A stretch of DNA of 64,000 bases from Macrothele yani (Eukaryota > Arthropoda > Arachnida > Araneae > Macrothelidae). Below are positions 41,740-52,437 of the stretch, piece by piece. Both the position numbers and the translations under genes were made by a program. The stretch is taken from the NCBI GenBank assembly GCA_039090855.1, contig CM077011.1, positions 17,795,001-17,859,000 of the forward strand. Reading direction: 5' to 3'. The notes under the pieces are model-generated. The model was not told the DNA's origin, made no database searches, and saw only the letters and a list, made by a program, of their open reading frames with translations. The first letter of the stretch is position 1. Each line of letters begins with the position of its first letter.

Positions 41740-42200
41740 TATCTCGATTTTTAATCTATATTTTAAGAGCAAATATCAGAACGGTATTTTCGATATTCGA
41801 CAAATATTGCTTCTAATACTTATAAGTCACAAGGGATGAAAAGGCGGCGAGATGAAACGATTTCTTTGACTGTTTCAAAGCGCCAAGAGCTTTAATTTAG
41901 AGCACAGATAATGCAACCACTTAAGACTAATCTTTGCTTTTTCGAAAGAAATTGATCTTTTGATCTTTCTATTTTCGCTTTCACTGAAGAAGTTTTAATT
42001 TTTTCTATTTTTTTGCCTGATATCTGCATCCGTATTTAATGACTTTTATTTACTTTGTTTCTATTCCTTTGAACTGAATGCTTCAGTTTCAGTCAGTAAT
42101 GCATCATATCCATAATCAGTGACGCTTTGGAGATTTTTACAAAGCGAATGGGAGAAATGTTTTAGAAATTTTTTCCACCTCTTTCATTTGCGCCGTCGAA
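41740..42200 (+). repeat. Diverged direct repeat, copy 1 (copy 2 at 47.28-47.72 kb)
   Basis: The core AGAGCTTTAATTT then AGCACAGATAATGCAACCAC then TTAAG is nearly identical in both copies. Flanking blocks (CGATATTCGA, TTTCACTGAA, the ACTGAAGCTTTGG-like end) keep the same order over about 450 bp. The family is unknown. Confidence 0.75.
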
Positions 42201-42849
42201 TGTGATAAAAAAATTAACGCTTGCAATCAAAAGTAAGGATTGCTTTCAGATAAAAAGCAACAACATAAATTTTGTTTGATTTCTCTTTAATTTTTTTCAG
42301 CGAGACATTTTCTTTTCGCCTGCTTGATTTTCATGAACTCAGAATATATCCATGCCATTAACATATGCCTCGTCTGGGTGCAACATAACAGTATTTAACA
42401 GACAGAGCACCGTAAGAGGGACAGAATTTAACGTGTAATACCGTGTGGAGTGTACAACGTTTTCTGAAATAGAAAGTACGTGCACATTCGTGATATTAAT
42501 TTCTAAATGTCTGTCTTTCCGTCCGTGGACACCACATCTTTACAGCGTTTGTTAGATTTGAAGCATTTCTTTCCCTTTGAATAGAGGAAATGCAAGAGCA
42601 ATGATATACTCCCATCGTTCTCTTTTCGGACGAACACTTTTGCAGACAAAGCTCAAATACCGTCGAAGATACAAACGTTCCCGCACTGCGCATGCGCGGC
42701 AAAGTATATGTATAGCATATACCCACGGTGATTATTGGATTACGTTACGACATTATCCTTCCTCTGATAGAGAAAATTGGTTTCGTCCATCTACATCACG
42801 CTGCGGTAAATCTGGGTATTGTGAGCAACTTACGCAGTGTTCGGCTATT
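42201..42849. other. No gene; contains an NRF1-type motif
   Basis: CTGCGCATGCGCGG at 42689-42702 is a perfect palindromic NRF1/ewg-type binding motif, and AAAGTATATGTATAGCATA follows. No transcript structure can be deduced, and a mariner lies just downstream. Confidence 0.4.
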
Positions 42850-44010
42850 GATGGAAAATGTTGTCTTTCGAGCAGCGCGTTAACATTAAGTTTTGCGTTC
42901 GTTTGGGCAAACGTCCAACAGAAACGTACGAGATGTGGAAGGAAGTTTATGGCCAAAACACCCTGTCTAATTTACCAACATTCGATTGGCATCGACGCTT
43001 CAGAGAAGGAAGACTGCACATTGTAGACGACGAACAAAGTGGACGGCGAGCGACAGCTCGCACGGGTAAAAATATTTCGAAGGTTGCTGCCATTGTACGC
43101 AACAGCAGACGATCAAGAAAATAGCAGAGGCTGCTGAGATATCGGAGGCTACGTGTCAACGGATGCTAACAGATGATCTGAAGGTGCGCCGGGTGTGTCA
43201 ACGCATCGTCCTACGCATATTAACTGAAGATCAGCTGGCCATACGGATGGATACGGCGGGCGATCGTGTAACCACTGTCGACCAAAATCCACAATTTCTT
43301 AGAAGAATCCTAACAGGGGATGAAGAAAGGTGCTTGCTCTTCGAACCGCAGACTAAGCGGGCATCAGCTGTGTGGAAATCGCCGTCGTCTCCATGCAAGC
43401 AGAAATTCCGCCGAAATCGTAGCAAAGGCAAGTTCATACCAGAGGTCTTCTTCAGCATCCAGGGTATTGTCCATTCTGAATTTATCACTGAAGGTGCACT
43501 GTTGACAAGAAGCTCTATGTGGACATTATGCGACGTCTGCGTGAGTTGATCCACAACAAAATACCTCAACTGTGGGGAAATCAATCGTGGGTGGTGTTGC
43601 GTGACAATGCACAGACACACAGATCAATTCTCGTTCGTGAGTTTCTCGCCAAAACAAGAACTATTGTCCTTCCACCCCACCGTGCTCACCTGACCTCTTC
43701 TTCTGAGACTTCTTCCTCTTCCCAGAGTTGACATATCGACTTCAGGGTTGTAGGTTTTCGAGCGCTGAAGTGAAAAACGCAATTGCACTGAAGGAAGTGC
43801 ATAGAATGTGTTCCAGAAGTGCTTCGACGAACTCTACAGCCGCTCTCAAAAGTGTGTTGTTGCAAGAGGGTCTTATTTTAAAGGAGGATGTACTTCAGCT
43901 TTAACTATATTTATGGACTTGTGGACCCATTCTGGAAACGTTTTTTATTCTACCTCGTATATATATGGATATATTACCCAGAACATGCATTTCATTTAAC
44001 ACCAACGGTT
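42850..44010 (+). pseudogene. mariner-like transposase, near full length, decayed
   Basis: The N-terminal part MLSFEQRVNIKFCVRLGKRP then TETYEMWKEVYG, DWHRRFREGRLHIVDDE and SGRRATARTGKNISKV gives the helix-turn-helix and linker (42858-43124). The frame shifts, then gives LRILTEDQLAIR, FLRRILTGDEERCLLFEPQT (first catalytic Asp near 43318; GDETW reads GDEER), KSPSSPCKQKFRRNRSKGK and GIVHSEFITEGALL. Later come SWVVLRDNAQTHRSILVREF (second Asp near 43602) and LPPHRAH, where the third Asp region is frameshifted. It ends near GSYFKGGC (43870). A terminal-repeat-like ATTCTACCTCGTATA follows at 43948. No intact left end was found. Confidence 0.88.
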
Positions 44011-44219
44011 CAAAAAGTCTGTCGGAAAAAGAAACCTTTTTGTCAACAGATTTCCTTAGGATTAATCTTTAGCTCCTTTTTCTTTTCAGACAATGCAAAC
44101 TTTTTCTTTCTTTGGCATAACTGTGGCTTATACTTCTCTGATTTTCATTCTAATCTAAAACACCATTCTCGTGAAAGGCACTATGAAAGTACCACTACAT
44201 AATGAAAAGTATTCTGGCA

Positions 44220-45345
44220 CCCCTTTGTAGTAGTGGATCGGCCCATATACGTCATGGGCCACGCAGGTATAAAAAGACACTAGTAGCCTGGCAAGCATCA
44301 TAGGTACATATGAACAGAAGAATGGGAAGTACGGCAGAACTCAGGAACTCTCAACCTGATTTGGTCATATGATGCCATCTTCGTACACCATTGAATTCGG
44401 GAAATTTCTGCCACATTGCTGCTGCCACATCAACTAACTTTAAGTGATGATATTATGCAATAAAGTTACCAAGAAGGAACAACAGCGCAATCGCGACCTG
44501 GTAATCCCGCAAAATGATAAAGCGGGATCGCCGAATGCTGAAACTGGTGGTGCGACAAAATCGCCTGGTCTCGGTTGCAACACTCACTTGCGCGTTCGAA
44601 AATGTTTCTCTAAGCAACAACAGTGCCATAACGTTCCCTCGAGATCTAAAGACAATGTGTTTCCATCGCAGTGTTGCCGCTCATCCGATTCACTACGACC
44701 AACGCTCATAGTAGATTAGCAAGATCCACTGTGAGTGTTGTATTGAGTGGTGTGCAGCTCGGCACTACTGGAGTCTAGAGTAGTGGAAACGCCTTCTCTG
44801 GACTGATGAATATATGGAGTCTGACGTACGATTCTATGTGGAAGACCGACGGACGATTCTGAGTGCAAATGATGCCAGGTGAACGCAACCTGCCATACTG
44901 TGTTTTGCCAAATGTAAAGTATTGAGGTGGAGGAGGCATTAGGGTTTTGTGCTAGTTCTCATGCTTTGGGCTGAGACTGAAAGTTCCATTTCCCGGGAAT
45001 TTTATCTCTGCGACCTAATATGGCATTATCGACAAATCATTATCGACAAATCCCTTTCTTTCATCTACAGAACAAAACACTTGTCCACAAAGAGAGATTC
45101 GTGCTGGAACGGTTTGATGAGATGGAACGGGAAGAAGTTGACTGGACTGTACACATCCCCGAACCTAATCCCATGGAACAGTTTTGTTAAGAATTGGAAC
45201 GCCGACTGCGAGCTAGACCAAGTGGGCAGACATTGGAACACTTTGGGATGAATTGGAACTTCGACTGCGAGCCAAACCACGCCGTTCGACATTTGAACAC
45301 TTTAAGATGAATTGGAACGCTGACTGCGAGCCAGGCCAAACCCCC
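44220..45345 (+). pseudogene. Tc1-like transposase F, heavily decayed, C-terminus tandemly repeated
   Basis: Recognisable pieces are a helix-turn-helix-like block at 44510-44700 (RDRRMLKLVVRQNRLVSVAT, HYDQRS), WTDEYMESDVRFYVEDR-like near 44800, and EVDWTVHIPEPNPMEQF (PNPIE position, Glu near 45175). The following ELERRLRAR segment is repeated three times with a period of about 60 bp to 45345. There are many stops, and terminal repeats were not identified. Confidence 0.7.
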
Positions 45346-45609
45346 CGATATCGGTGAGTAATGTGACTATTAATCGTTTAGAGAATGGAGCGAAATTCCG
45401 TTAACAACGTATTAAGCTTTAGTGGAAAACCTTTCCAGCAGAGCGAAGGTTGTGATACCAAAAAAAGGGAGACAAACTCGATCTTAGTTTCCTTCCTATT
45501 ATAGGAAATGAGTGGATAGGCAAATGTCCAAAACTCTTGAGCAGACAGTGTACTTCTTATATAAATCTTACTTTTGCATAATGTTTTCTTTTTTGATAGG
45601 AGGTTTAAC
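45346..45609. other. No recognised gene
   Basis: Unassigned sequence between the Tc1 remnant and the 57-bp satellite. Confidence 0.4.
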
Positions 45610-46715
45610 GAACTTCTTGGTAGAAGAACCACATCACATTCTGTTAGCTCCGAAGGTTCAGCTTGTTGTTTCTTGGCAGATGTACCACACCCCGTTCTGT
45701 TAGCTTCGAAGGTTTGCCGGGTTGTTTCTTGGCAGATGTATCACACCACCTTCCGTTAGCTTCAAAGGCCTGGTTGTTTCTTGGCAGATGTACCACACCA
45801 CATTCTGTTAGCTTCGAAGGTTTGCCGGGGTGTTTCTTGGCATATGCACCACATCACCTTCTGTTAGCTTCGAAGATTTATCTGGTTGTTTCTTGGCAGA
45901 TGTACCACACCACATTCTGTTAGCGTCGAAGGTTTGCTGGGTTGTTTCTTGGCAGATGTACCACACCACCTTCTGTTAGCTTCGGAGGTGTATCTGGTTG
46001 TTTCTTGGCAGATGCACCACACCATATTCTGTTAGCTTCGAAGGTTTGCCGGAGTGTTTCTTGGCATACGCACGACACCACCTTCTGTTAGCTTCGAAGA
46101 TTTATCTGGTTATTTCTTGGCAGATGTGCCACACCACATTCTGTTAGCTTCGAAGGTTTGCTTGGTTGTTTCTTGGCAGATATAATAGACCACCTTCTGT
46201 TAGCTTCGAAGGTTTATCTAGTTGTTTCTTAGCAGATGCACCACACCACCTTCTGTTAGCTTCGAAGGTTTATCTGGTTGTTTCTTGGCAGATGTACCAC
46301 ACCATATTCTGTTAGCTTCGAAGGTTTGCCTAGTTGTTTCTTGGCATATGCACCACACCACCGTCAATTAGCTTCGAAGATTTATCTGGTTGTTCCTTGG
46401 CAGATGTACCACACCACATTCTGTTAGCTTCGAAGGTTTGCTGGGTTGTTTCCTGGCATATGCATCACACCACCGTCTATTAGCTTCGAAGATTTATCTG
46501 GTTGTTCCTTGGCAGATGTACCACACCACATTCTGTTAGCTTCGAAGATTTATCTGGGTTGTTTCTTGGCAGATGTACCACACCACCTTCTGTTAGCTTC
46601 GAAGGTTTATCTAGTTGTTTCTTAGCAGATGCACCACAGCACATTCTGTTACCTTCGAAGGTTTACCGGGTTGTTTCTTGGCAGATGTGCCATGCCACAC
46701 TACACACCAACCGTC
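45610..46715. repeat. 57-bp satellite, about 19 copies, with alternating subtypes
   Basis: The unit contains CTGTTAGCTTCGAAGGTTTG and TTGTTTCTTGGCAGATGTAC, then CACACCAC. Two subtypes alternate: AAGGTTTGCYGGG followed by CATATGCACC, and AAGATTTATCTGG followed by CAGATGTACC. This gives a partly dimeric or trimeric higher-order order. 57 is a multiple of three, so reading frames stay open, but I take these to be artefacts. Confidence 0.95.
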
Positions 46716-47279
46716 GACCTAGAAATCTGCAATGCAGCTGAAATTTTAAGTATGTAGCTAATGCTTATACGGCACAGTGTTTTCAACCTGCATTGAAATC
46801 AGTTAACTCTGTCGAACAGGGCATCTGACTTGCAAAGTCGTGCAGTTGTCTCATGTAGCCCTATATAAGCATATTTACAGTTGGGTCTGTGAAATAGTTG
46901 TTGCATTGAGTCCAGATATTAAGGGCAGGACAGTAGTTCATGTCATCTATGTTTCTAATGTTCTGCATTTGCCTAAAGAGATATTTCGCAGTTGATGCGT
47001 AATTAAAATTCCGTGTTAATTACGAGCAAAATGCAACTATCGTAAGTTAAAACACTGTTGTATATTCGGATAGCAAAACCTTTTCATTGAATGCTTTATT
47101 TATAATTTTCAGTTGATAATGCGAGTTTTTCAGTGAGATCTGTATCAAACGTTTCTGTTTCGTGACAATGCACGCGCTACTATCTTAAATTTTAAAGCTT
47201 GCAATCAACGTGTATCAAAAGCGTTAAATCTATGTAAATAACGTCGGTAATGTTCTTAGACTTGGAAACTTTAACTAAT
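46716..47279. other. No recognised gene
   Basis: AT-rich, no motif recognised. Confidence 0.4.
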
Positions 47280-47720
47280 AAAGACGCTCGAGCGAAGCAT
47301 AAATGTAAGAAGAGCACTCCCGATATTCGAGAAATATCACTTCTAATTCATGTAAACACAAGGAGGAAGAAACACCGGCAAGGCGAAACGATGAAATGCC
47401 CTTCCTGCCTATTCTAAAGCAAGAAGAGCTTTAATTTAAAGCACAGATAATGCAACCACTTAAGGCTAATCTTGGCTTTTCAAAAGGAATTGGTCTCTTG
47501 CTCCTCCTCCTTGTTTGCTTTCACTGAAAGGGCTTTCAGTTTTTCTTCATTTCTCTGCTCTTATTTAACGATGTTGATTTGTTTTATCTGTTAAAGCAAT
47601 AACACTTAACATTTGTCTGCAGTGCCTAATACAGAATTTCACTGAAGCTTTGGTATTTTTCTAAACCACCATCTTAAAGAGAAAAGCGAAACGCTGAATT
47701 TCTATTTTCAATTGTTTATT
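47280..47720 (+). repeat. Diverged direct repeat, copy 2
   Basis: Partner of 41740-42200 (shared core AGCACAGATAATGCAACCAC). The two copies bracket a mariner, a Tc1 remnant and the 57-bp satellite. Confidence 0.75.
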
Positions 47721-48059
47721 TGTGTATTTTTGAAGATCTATCGATTACTATTTCCTGTGTCTTATACAATACGCATTTCACGACCACATGAAAAAATTCA
47801 TTTTAGAGGAAACGGAAATTCGTTCCAAGTTCCTTCTCAGTTACTTTGTTCTAAGTCCGTTCTCGATTGACTTTGATCTTTTTTATCTGTATGGTTCTAC
47901 GATGAGTTGGTGTTTTACAAACCGCTTAAACGTATGAGAGTTTTTAATACTATATCTCCCTTAAAAAGATGCTAGATGAATTCCAGTATTCATTGATCGT
48001 ACACCGATTCCACATATACCGGCCAGTGAATTAGAAGTGTTTATTCAGTACTGGGATGG

Positions 48060-48893
48060 ACTTCATTTACCCCAAATTATAGCACATACGCGGTTTGTCA
48101 TAAATTACACAAGGTTTTGGAGGGTATCTTCGTCTTTGTCGTACCAGGTGTTCACAAGAAAGTCCTTTAACTAGCTCTGATTTGATGGAAAAGGACTTTG
48201 CTCCCAGATCAGTTTTTAAAACATGTCCCATACAGTCTCAATGGGGTTCAGTTCTGGTCTTTGTGCTGGCCAGGGAAGATGGTGGAAGTCGCTGTCATGC
48301 TCCCTGAACCACAGCTAAATCATTTTGCGCGATGGCTAGTAGCATTTTCGTCCTTGAAACAGCAGTCACCCACTGAATAGAAAGTCAACATTGCAGGATG
48401 GACTTCATCGGCCACGATGTTCAGGCAACCCTTGGAGAAACCCGACCTTCCAGAAATATCAGGGGACCCATTGTGCAACATCAGAACATTGGCCACACCA
48501 TGACACCACCTCCTGGGGCTCCCGTCAAACTCTCTACCTACTGTCGATATAGAACAAGATGTACTGTGACACGTCGGGCTGCGGGACTATTTTACGTCTT
48601 TTCAGTGTCCAGTCACGATGTTCCTGACTCCACTGTAGACGAACGTTCCGGTTCTTTGCAAAAATCAGTGGTTTCGATATAGGCATGCGACTTCCAACAA
48701 CGATCCTCTTCACGGAGATTTTAATGAAATATGGGACGGGAACAACATTAATTGAATTCAGTGAATTACCCATACAAGAAATCCTGTTTCTCCGTACAAA
48801 TCTTCTCAGACGAAAGATCTCGTTCCTGTCAGATTGTCGTCGCGCAGCAGTAACACCTCGTACAAGCAATGTGGGTTATTTCTCCACTGAATA
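48060..48893 (-). pseudogene. Tc1-like transposase G, decayed
   Basis: The minus strand near 48600-48700 reads GSRMPISKPLIFAKNRNVRL then QWSQEHRDWTL, a typical second helix-turn-helix to catalytic-domain linker. Near 48195-48250 CATACAGTCTCAATGGGGTT encodes, in reverse, NPIETVWD-like sequence. Stops and frameshifts occur throughout. Element H begins directly at 48896, so H may have inserted into or beside G. Confidence 0.7.
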
Positions 48894-48895
48894 TA

Positions 48896-50105
48896 CACTA
48901 TCTACCAAAAAGTAATTGGACACCTGTGATAGCAAAGAAAAACGAAGTTTATTCATCTTCAATAGTTGGTGGAGACTCCACGAGCGGCGATTACAGCTGC
49001 AACCCTCCAGGGCATACTCTCAACCAGGCGTTGTACGACGGCTAGCGGTATTTTCTTCCACTCGGCTTGGAGAAGACAGATCAGTTCCTTCACCGATTTC
49101 GGACGGTGGGGGCACCCCTTAAGTCGACGCTCCAACTCGTTCCAGAGGTGCTCGATAGGGTTAAGGTCCGAGCTCTGCGCATGCCAGTCCATTCGATTAA
49201 CCCCATTGTCACCATACCAAGCCATGGTGGACCTCGCAACATGACAGGTGGCATTGTCATCCTGAAAGTAACATGGGTCCACCCCGTAAAACTGCCACAA
49301 CGTAGGAAGTGCATGGTCATTCCAAACGGTGCATTAGGTCTTGGCGTTGAGTCTACCAGGCTTGCAACCAAGGGTCCCGAGCCATACCAGGAGAAACACC
49401 TCCCTAGCATAATTCCACCGCCGCCGAACTTCACAGTTGGCACAACACATTCCGGCAGGAGGCGTTCTCCAGGCAGACGCCAAACCCAGACCCTGCCATC
49501 CGAACGGTAAAGGGAAAACCTTGATTCATCGCTCCAGAGAACCTGTTTCAACGGTCTACTGTCGACGTCCTTTGCACCACGTTAGCCGAACAGCGCTATT
49601 GGACTTGGTGATCAAAAGCTTGTGGGCGGCAGCACGTCCATGATAACCGAGCAGATGGGCTTTCTTACGGATGGTATTCATCGAAAGAACACTCCCGGAT
49701 GACTGTTGAAACTCCTCGCGGATGTGGCCCATCGATTTGGTGCGCTTCTTCCAAATTTCTCTGGCCAGCACATTTCGGGCTCTAACTACCAGTTTTGTGG
49801 GTCTGCCGGGTCGGGGCACATTCCGACAGTCATCTCTCATCTTCCACTTGCCAATCACGTAGGCCACTGTCGATTTTGGGTACTTCAACTCGCTAGATAT
49901 GTCACGTATGGATCGGGCATTTCTGTGATACCCGACGATTACACCTTTCTCGAAATCAGAGAGCTCCGAACTGCGTGGCATCGTGCATGCCACTGGTTGT
50001 GTTGTTGTTTCTCACACGATATTTAACGGCGGCGGCCGTGACGTGTATCAGGACTGCAGATATCGTCGATTGCAGGGTTGTCCAATTACTTGTTGGTAGA
50101 TAGTG
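48896..50105 (-). mobile_element. Tc1-like element H with matching terminal repeats
   Basis: The left end CACTATCTACCAAAAAGTAA and the right end (reverse-complemented CACTATCTACCAACAAGTAA) both continue TTGGACA. TA flanks both sides. The length is 1210 bp. Confidence 0.94.
48959..49993 (-). pseudogene. Tc1-like transposase H (DD34E), frameshifted
   Basis: Minus-strand reading gives MPRSSELSDFEKGVIVGYHR and IRDISSELKYPKSTVAYVIG (first helix-turn-helix), RPGRPTKL, and SMNTIRKKAHLLGYHGRAA (second). A frame break near 49553 follows, then LKQVLWSDESRFSLYRSDGR (first catalytic Asp near 49527). Another shift near 49270 leads to YFQDDNATCHVARSTMAWY (second Asp near 49255) and SSDLNPIEHLWNELERRL (Glu near 49150), with 34 residues between them. 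It ends VIAARGVSTNY. Every domain is present, and I see two frame breaks and no in-frame stop inside the three pieces. It is among the least decayed transposases in the window. Confidence 0.92.
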
Positions 50106-50235
50106 TATGTAGATAGTGTATAAAGGGAATATCTCACCTTTCGAGAAACCAGTGAGTTATTATGTCTTTAAAGTCATCGCTCCAGTCAGACCGGCACCTA
50201 CAATTTGCTGTTAATTGAATTTCGAAATATCCCTC
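50106..50235. other. Short spacer, no gene
   Basis: Contains a second TGTAGATAGTGTATAAAG just outside element H, possibly part of the insertion site. Nothing else seen. Confidence 0.4.
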
Positions 50236-50920
50236 GTTTTTTACGCTTTCCAACCGTAGGTTGAAGAAGCGTATATGCTCCAGCTTTGTCCGTCAGTCTG
50301 TCTGTCCGCACGATAATTCGCGTAAAAATGGTTCGAATTTGATGAAAATTTAGTATGTGGTTCAACCTATGGACGAACCCTATTGAAAATGGACGAAACG
50401 GGGTCAAAGATCAAAACATTGGAGCGGGATCCATTTCTTCGCCCTTATGCGTCATAACTTACGTAAAAATGCTTCGATTGCGACAAATCTTTATCATGTT
50501 GTTCTGGAAGTACACTAAACGGATTTTGTTGAATATCATCGAAATGGGGTCAAAGGTCAGGTGACAGGAGGGAGATTTATTCCACAGCATTTATCGTCAT
50601 AACTTGACTAAAAATGCTTCTATCAAATCAAAACTTTAGTATGCCATTCCGGAGGTATACCGAATCAATTCCGTTTAATATCAGCGAAATGGGGTCAAAG
50701 GTCAGGGCACAGGAGCGAGATTTATTCCACAGCCATTATCCTCATAACTTGACTCAAAATGCTTCTATTGCGATAAAACTTCAGTATCTTGTTCCGGAGG
50801 TATACTGAACAAATAGATAGTCAGGGTAGGGAGGAGGGTTTGTCTGCGCACCATTTTTGGTATATAGGAAAGCGTATCATAATGAATGCATTGCATGATT
50901 TTACCAACTTGTTTCGCATT
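50236..50920 (+). mobile_element. Modular tandem-repeat element, short inverted copy
   Basis: It begins GCTTTCCAACC, GTA, GGTTGAAGAAGC, then CAGCTTTGTCCGTCAGTC. About 3.5 units of 150 bp follow (anchors GGGTCAAAG at 50401, 50548 and 50692). It ends GGAAAGCGTATCATAATGAA then GCATTGCATGATTTTACCAA. Both ends match the 38.33-39.69 kb copy in the opposite orientation. Confidence 0.85.
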
Positions 50921-52017
50921 GTATTCAACACTACTGACGAGAAGCAGTTTTAAATAGTTGCCTAGATCAGGTGGGTACGCATGTGGCCTTGTATGGTGCA
51001 TATAGGCCTCATAAATGACGTTTACGTACGTCTTCAGAAATATCTCTAATTCAGTGAACAGTGTGTGTATTTGATTCTACAACTTCAGTTAGTATTCATC
51101 CAGAAAAATTAAAATTTCATTTCATTTGCAATCCGTACGCAAGCATTATTTACGTAAATTATATCAAAATCATTTAAAATAGTATTTTGTAAAGTATACT
51201 AATTTATTTGAATAATATTGCATTTACTTTGATGCACTTTTCTTCCTTTTTGAATAATTCATTTTACTTTATATTAATCAAATGATATTCTTCGAATAAT
51301 ATTTTAGAACATGATGATGCTCTTCTCATTGCCATCGTATTCAGTTTCGAGAACTTGGCGTAAACACTAGGATAGCTGTGTCCAGGAAGAAGCGTTGCCA
51401 TTAGGTTTCAGGTCACTTGAATGTAGTTTTTTGTTTCATGTTAAGACTTCTATTAAGTGCTGTTTCACCAATTTTTTTATCCGTGCTAATTTTATATCTA
51501 TAATTATGCAAAACTATTCTCATTTTGTGATTACGTTTCTCCAAATTTGAATGAAATATATGTAAGGTTTCCCCAGATAAAACAGATTTTTTGCAGATAA
51601 AAACAGATTTCTTGCAAATGAGAATCACTATTATATTATAGGAATTTAATAGTGATTCTCATTTGCAAGAATTTATTGCTGACTTTTCCATGAAGTTTCA
51701 AGGCACTGTTTTCTGCAAGGAAACATAATGACACTGAAAGAATGTGTTACAGATAAAAACAGAGTCGCGTGTACTCTTGATTCCCAAAATAAAATTCACG
51801 ACCTCACTCTTTTCCAAGATGTAATCGAAAAATACAGACTGAATGAAACCTTGTTGTTCGACCATCCATAACTGCTGTCATATGTACTTTATACATATTT
51901 AATCCGAATACTTTATTAAATTAACAAGATTCAACTTGAGAAACGTGTCTTTGTAAGCTCGTAAGAGATTAATATATTTTATGACTACAAAACATGAGAT
52001 GTTGAGATAAAATGAAA
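50921..52017. other. AT-rich stretch with a perfect hairpin, no gene
   Basis: The hairpin is at 51609-51671. No other structure recognised. Confidence 0.5.
51609..51671. other. Perfect hairpin, 25-bp arms, 13-nt loop
   Basis: The left arm TTCTTGCAAATGAG followed by AATCACTATTA is the exact reverse complement of 51647-51671 (TAATAGTGATT, CTCATTTGCAAGAA). Confidence 0.97.
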
Positions 52018-52045
52018 TAGCAACGTTTATTCAAATTAAATATTT

Positions 52046-52102
52046 ATTTTGACGCCTACTATAGTTTCGCAGAACATTTGGCTCGGCTTTATCAGGACAA
52101 AT
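52046..52102 (-). ncRNA. Hammerhead-ribozyme-like motif, left arm (degenerate)
   Basis: The minus strand reads ATTTGTC as the helix I strand, CTGATAA (one change from CUGAUGA), AGCCGAGCC...TTCTGC as helix II, GAAA, C-TATA-G as minimal helix III, GTA (a permitted cleavage triplet) and GGC pairing with GTC. The single core change predicts loss of activity. Confidence 0.6.
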
Positions 52103-52293
52103 GGAGTTTAAACATTCAAATCATTGTGGCGTCATCAGAGTTCTGACGATCACGGGTTTTGGTGAGATTTTTCCATGCATTTGAAAGAAACAGAGTATAA
52201 ATAATTTTATTTTAAGCGCGTGGAAACAAATCACCAAAATCAGTGACTGTCAGTACTCTGATGATGTCACAATGATTTGAATGTTTACACCCC

Positions 52294-52350
52294 ATTTGTC
52301 CTGATGAAGCCGAGCCAAACGCTCTGCGAAACTACCGTGGACGTCAAAAT
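52294..52350 (+). ncRNA. Hammerhead-ribozyme-like motif, right arm (degenerate)
   Basis: It has an intact CTGATGA (52301-52307), helix II GAGC/GCTC with GC/GC below (52309-52327), GAAA (52328-52331), C-TACC-G, then GTG at the cleavage position, where G is not permitted, and GAC pairing with GTC of 52298-52300. All other core positions fit. Confidence 0.65.
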
Positions 52351-52437
52351 AAATATTTAATTATGAGTAAACGTTGCTATTTTATTTTATTTACGTAACA
52401 CATTTGAAATTGTTTCCGTTGTGAGGTACTTAAACAA

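Larger units (their letters stand above)
52018..52385. mobile_element. Fold-back element related to Penelope termini
   Basis: Arms of about 150 bp (52018-52170 and 52228-52385) are inverted copies around a spacer of about 60 bp. They share CAACGTTTA, AAATATTTATTTTGACG, TTTGGCTCGGCTT and ATTCAAATCATTGTG. Each arm carries the CTGATGAAGC ... GCGAAAC core and AAATAAATATTT outward sequence seen in the Penelope-like flanks at 32.3 and 33.6 kb. No protein is encoded, so this is a non-autonomous relative or two inverted terminal repeats with the body deleted. Confidence 0.75.

Noticed and set aside
42689..42702. NRF1-type palindrome as a host gene promoter
   Set aside because: A single 12-14 bp motif without a downstream host coding sequence is not sufficient evidence.
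41740..47720. LTR retrotransposon with two LTRs
   Set aside because: The repeats lack TG...CA ends, a primer binding site and any gag/pol sequence between them, and the interior is DNA transposons plus a satellite.
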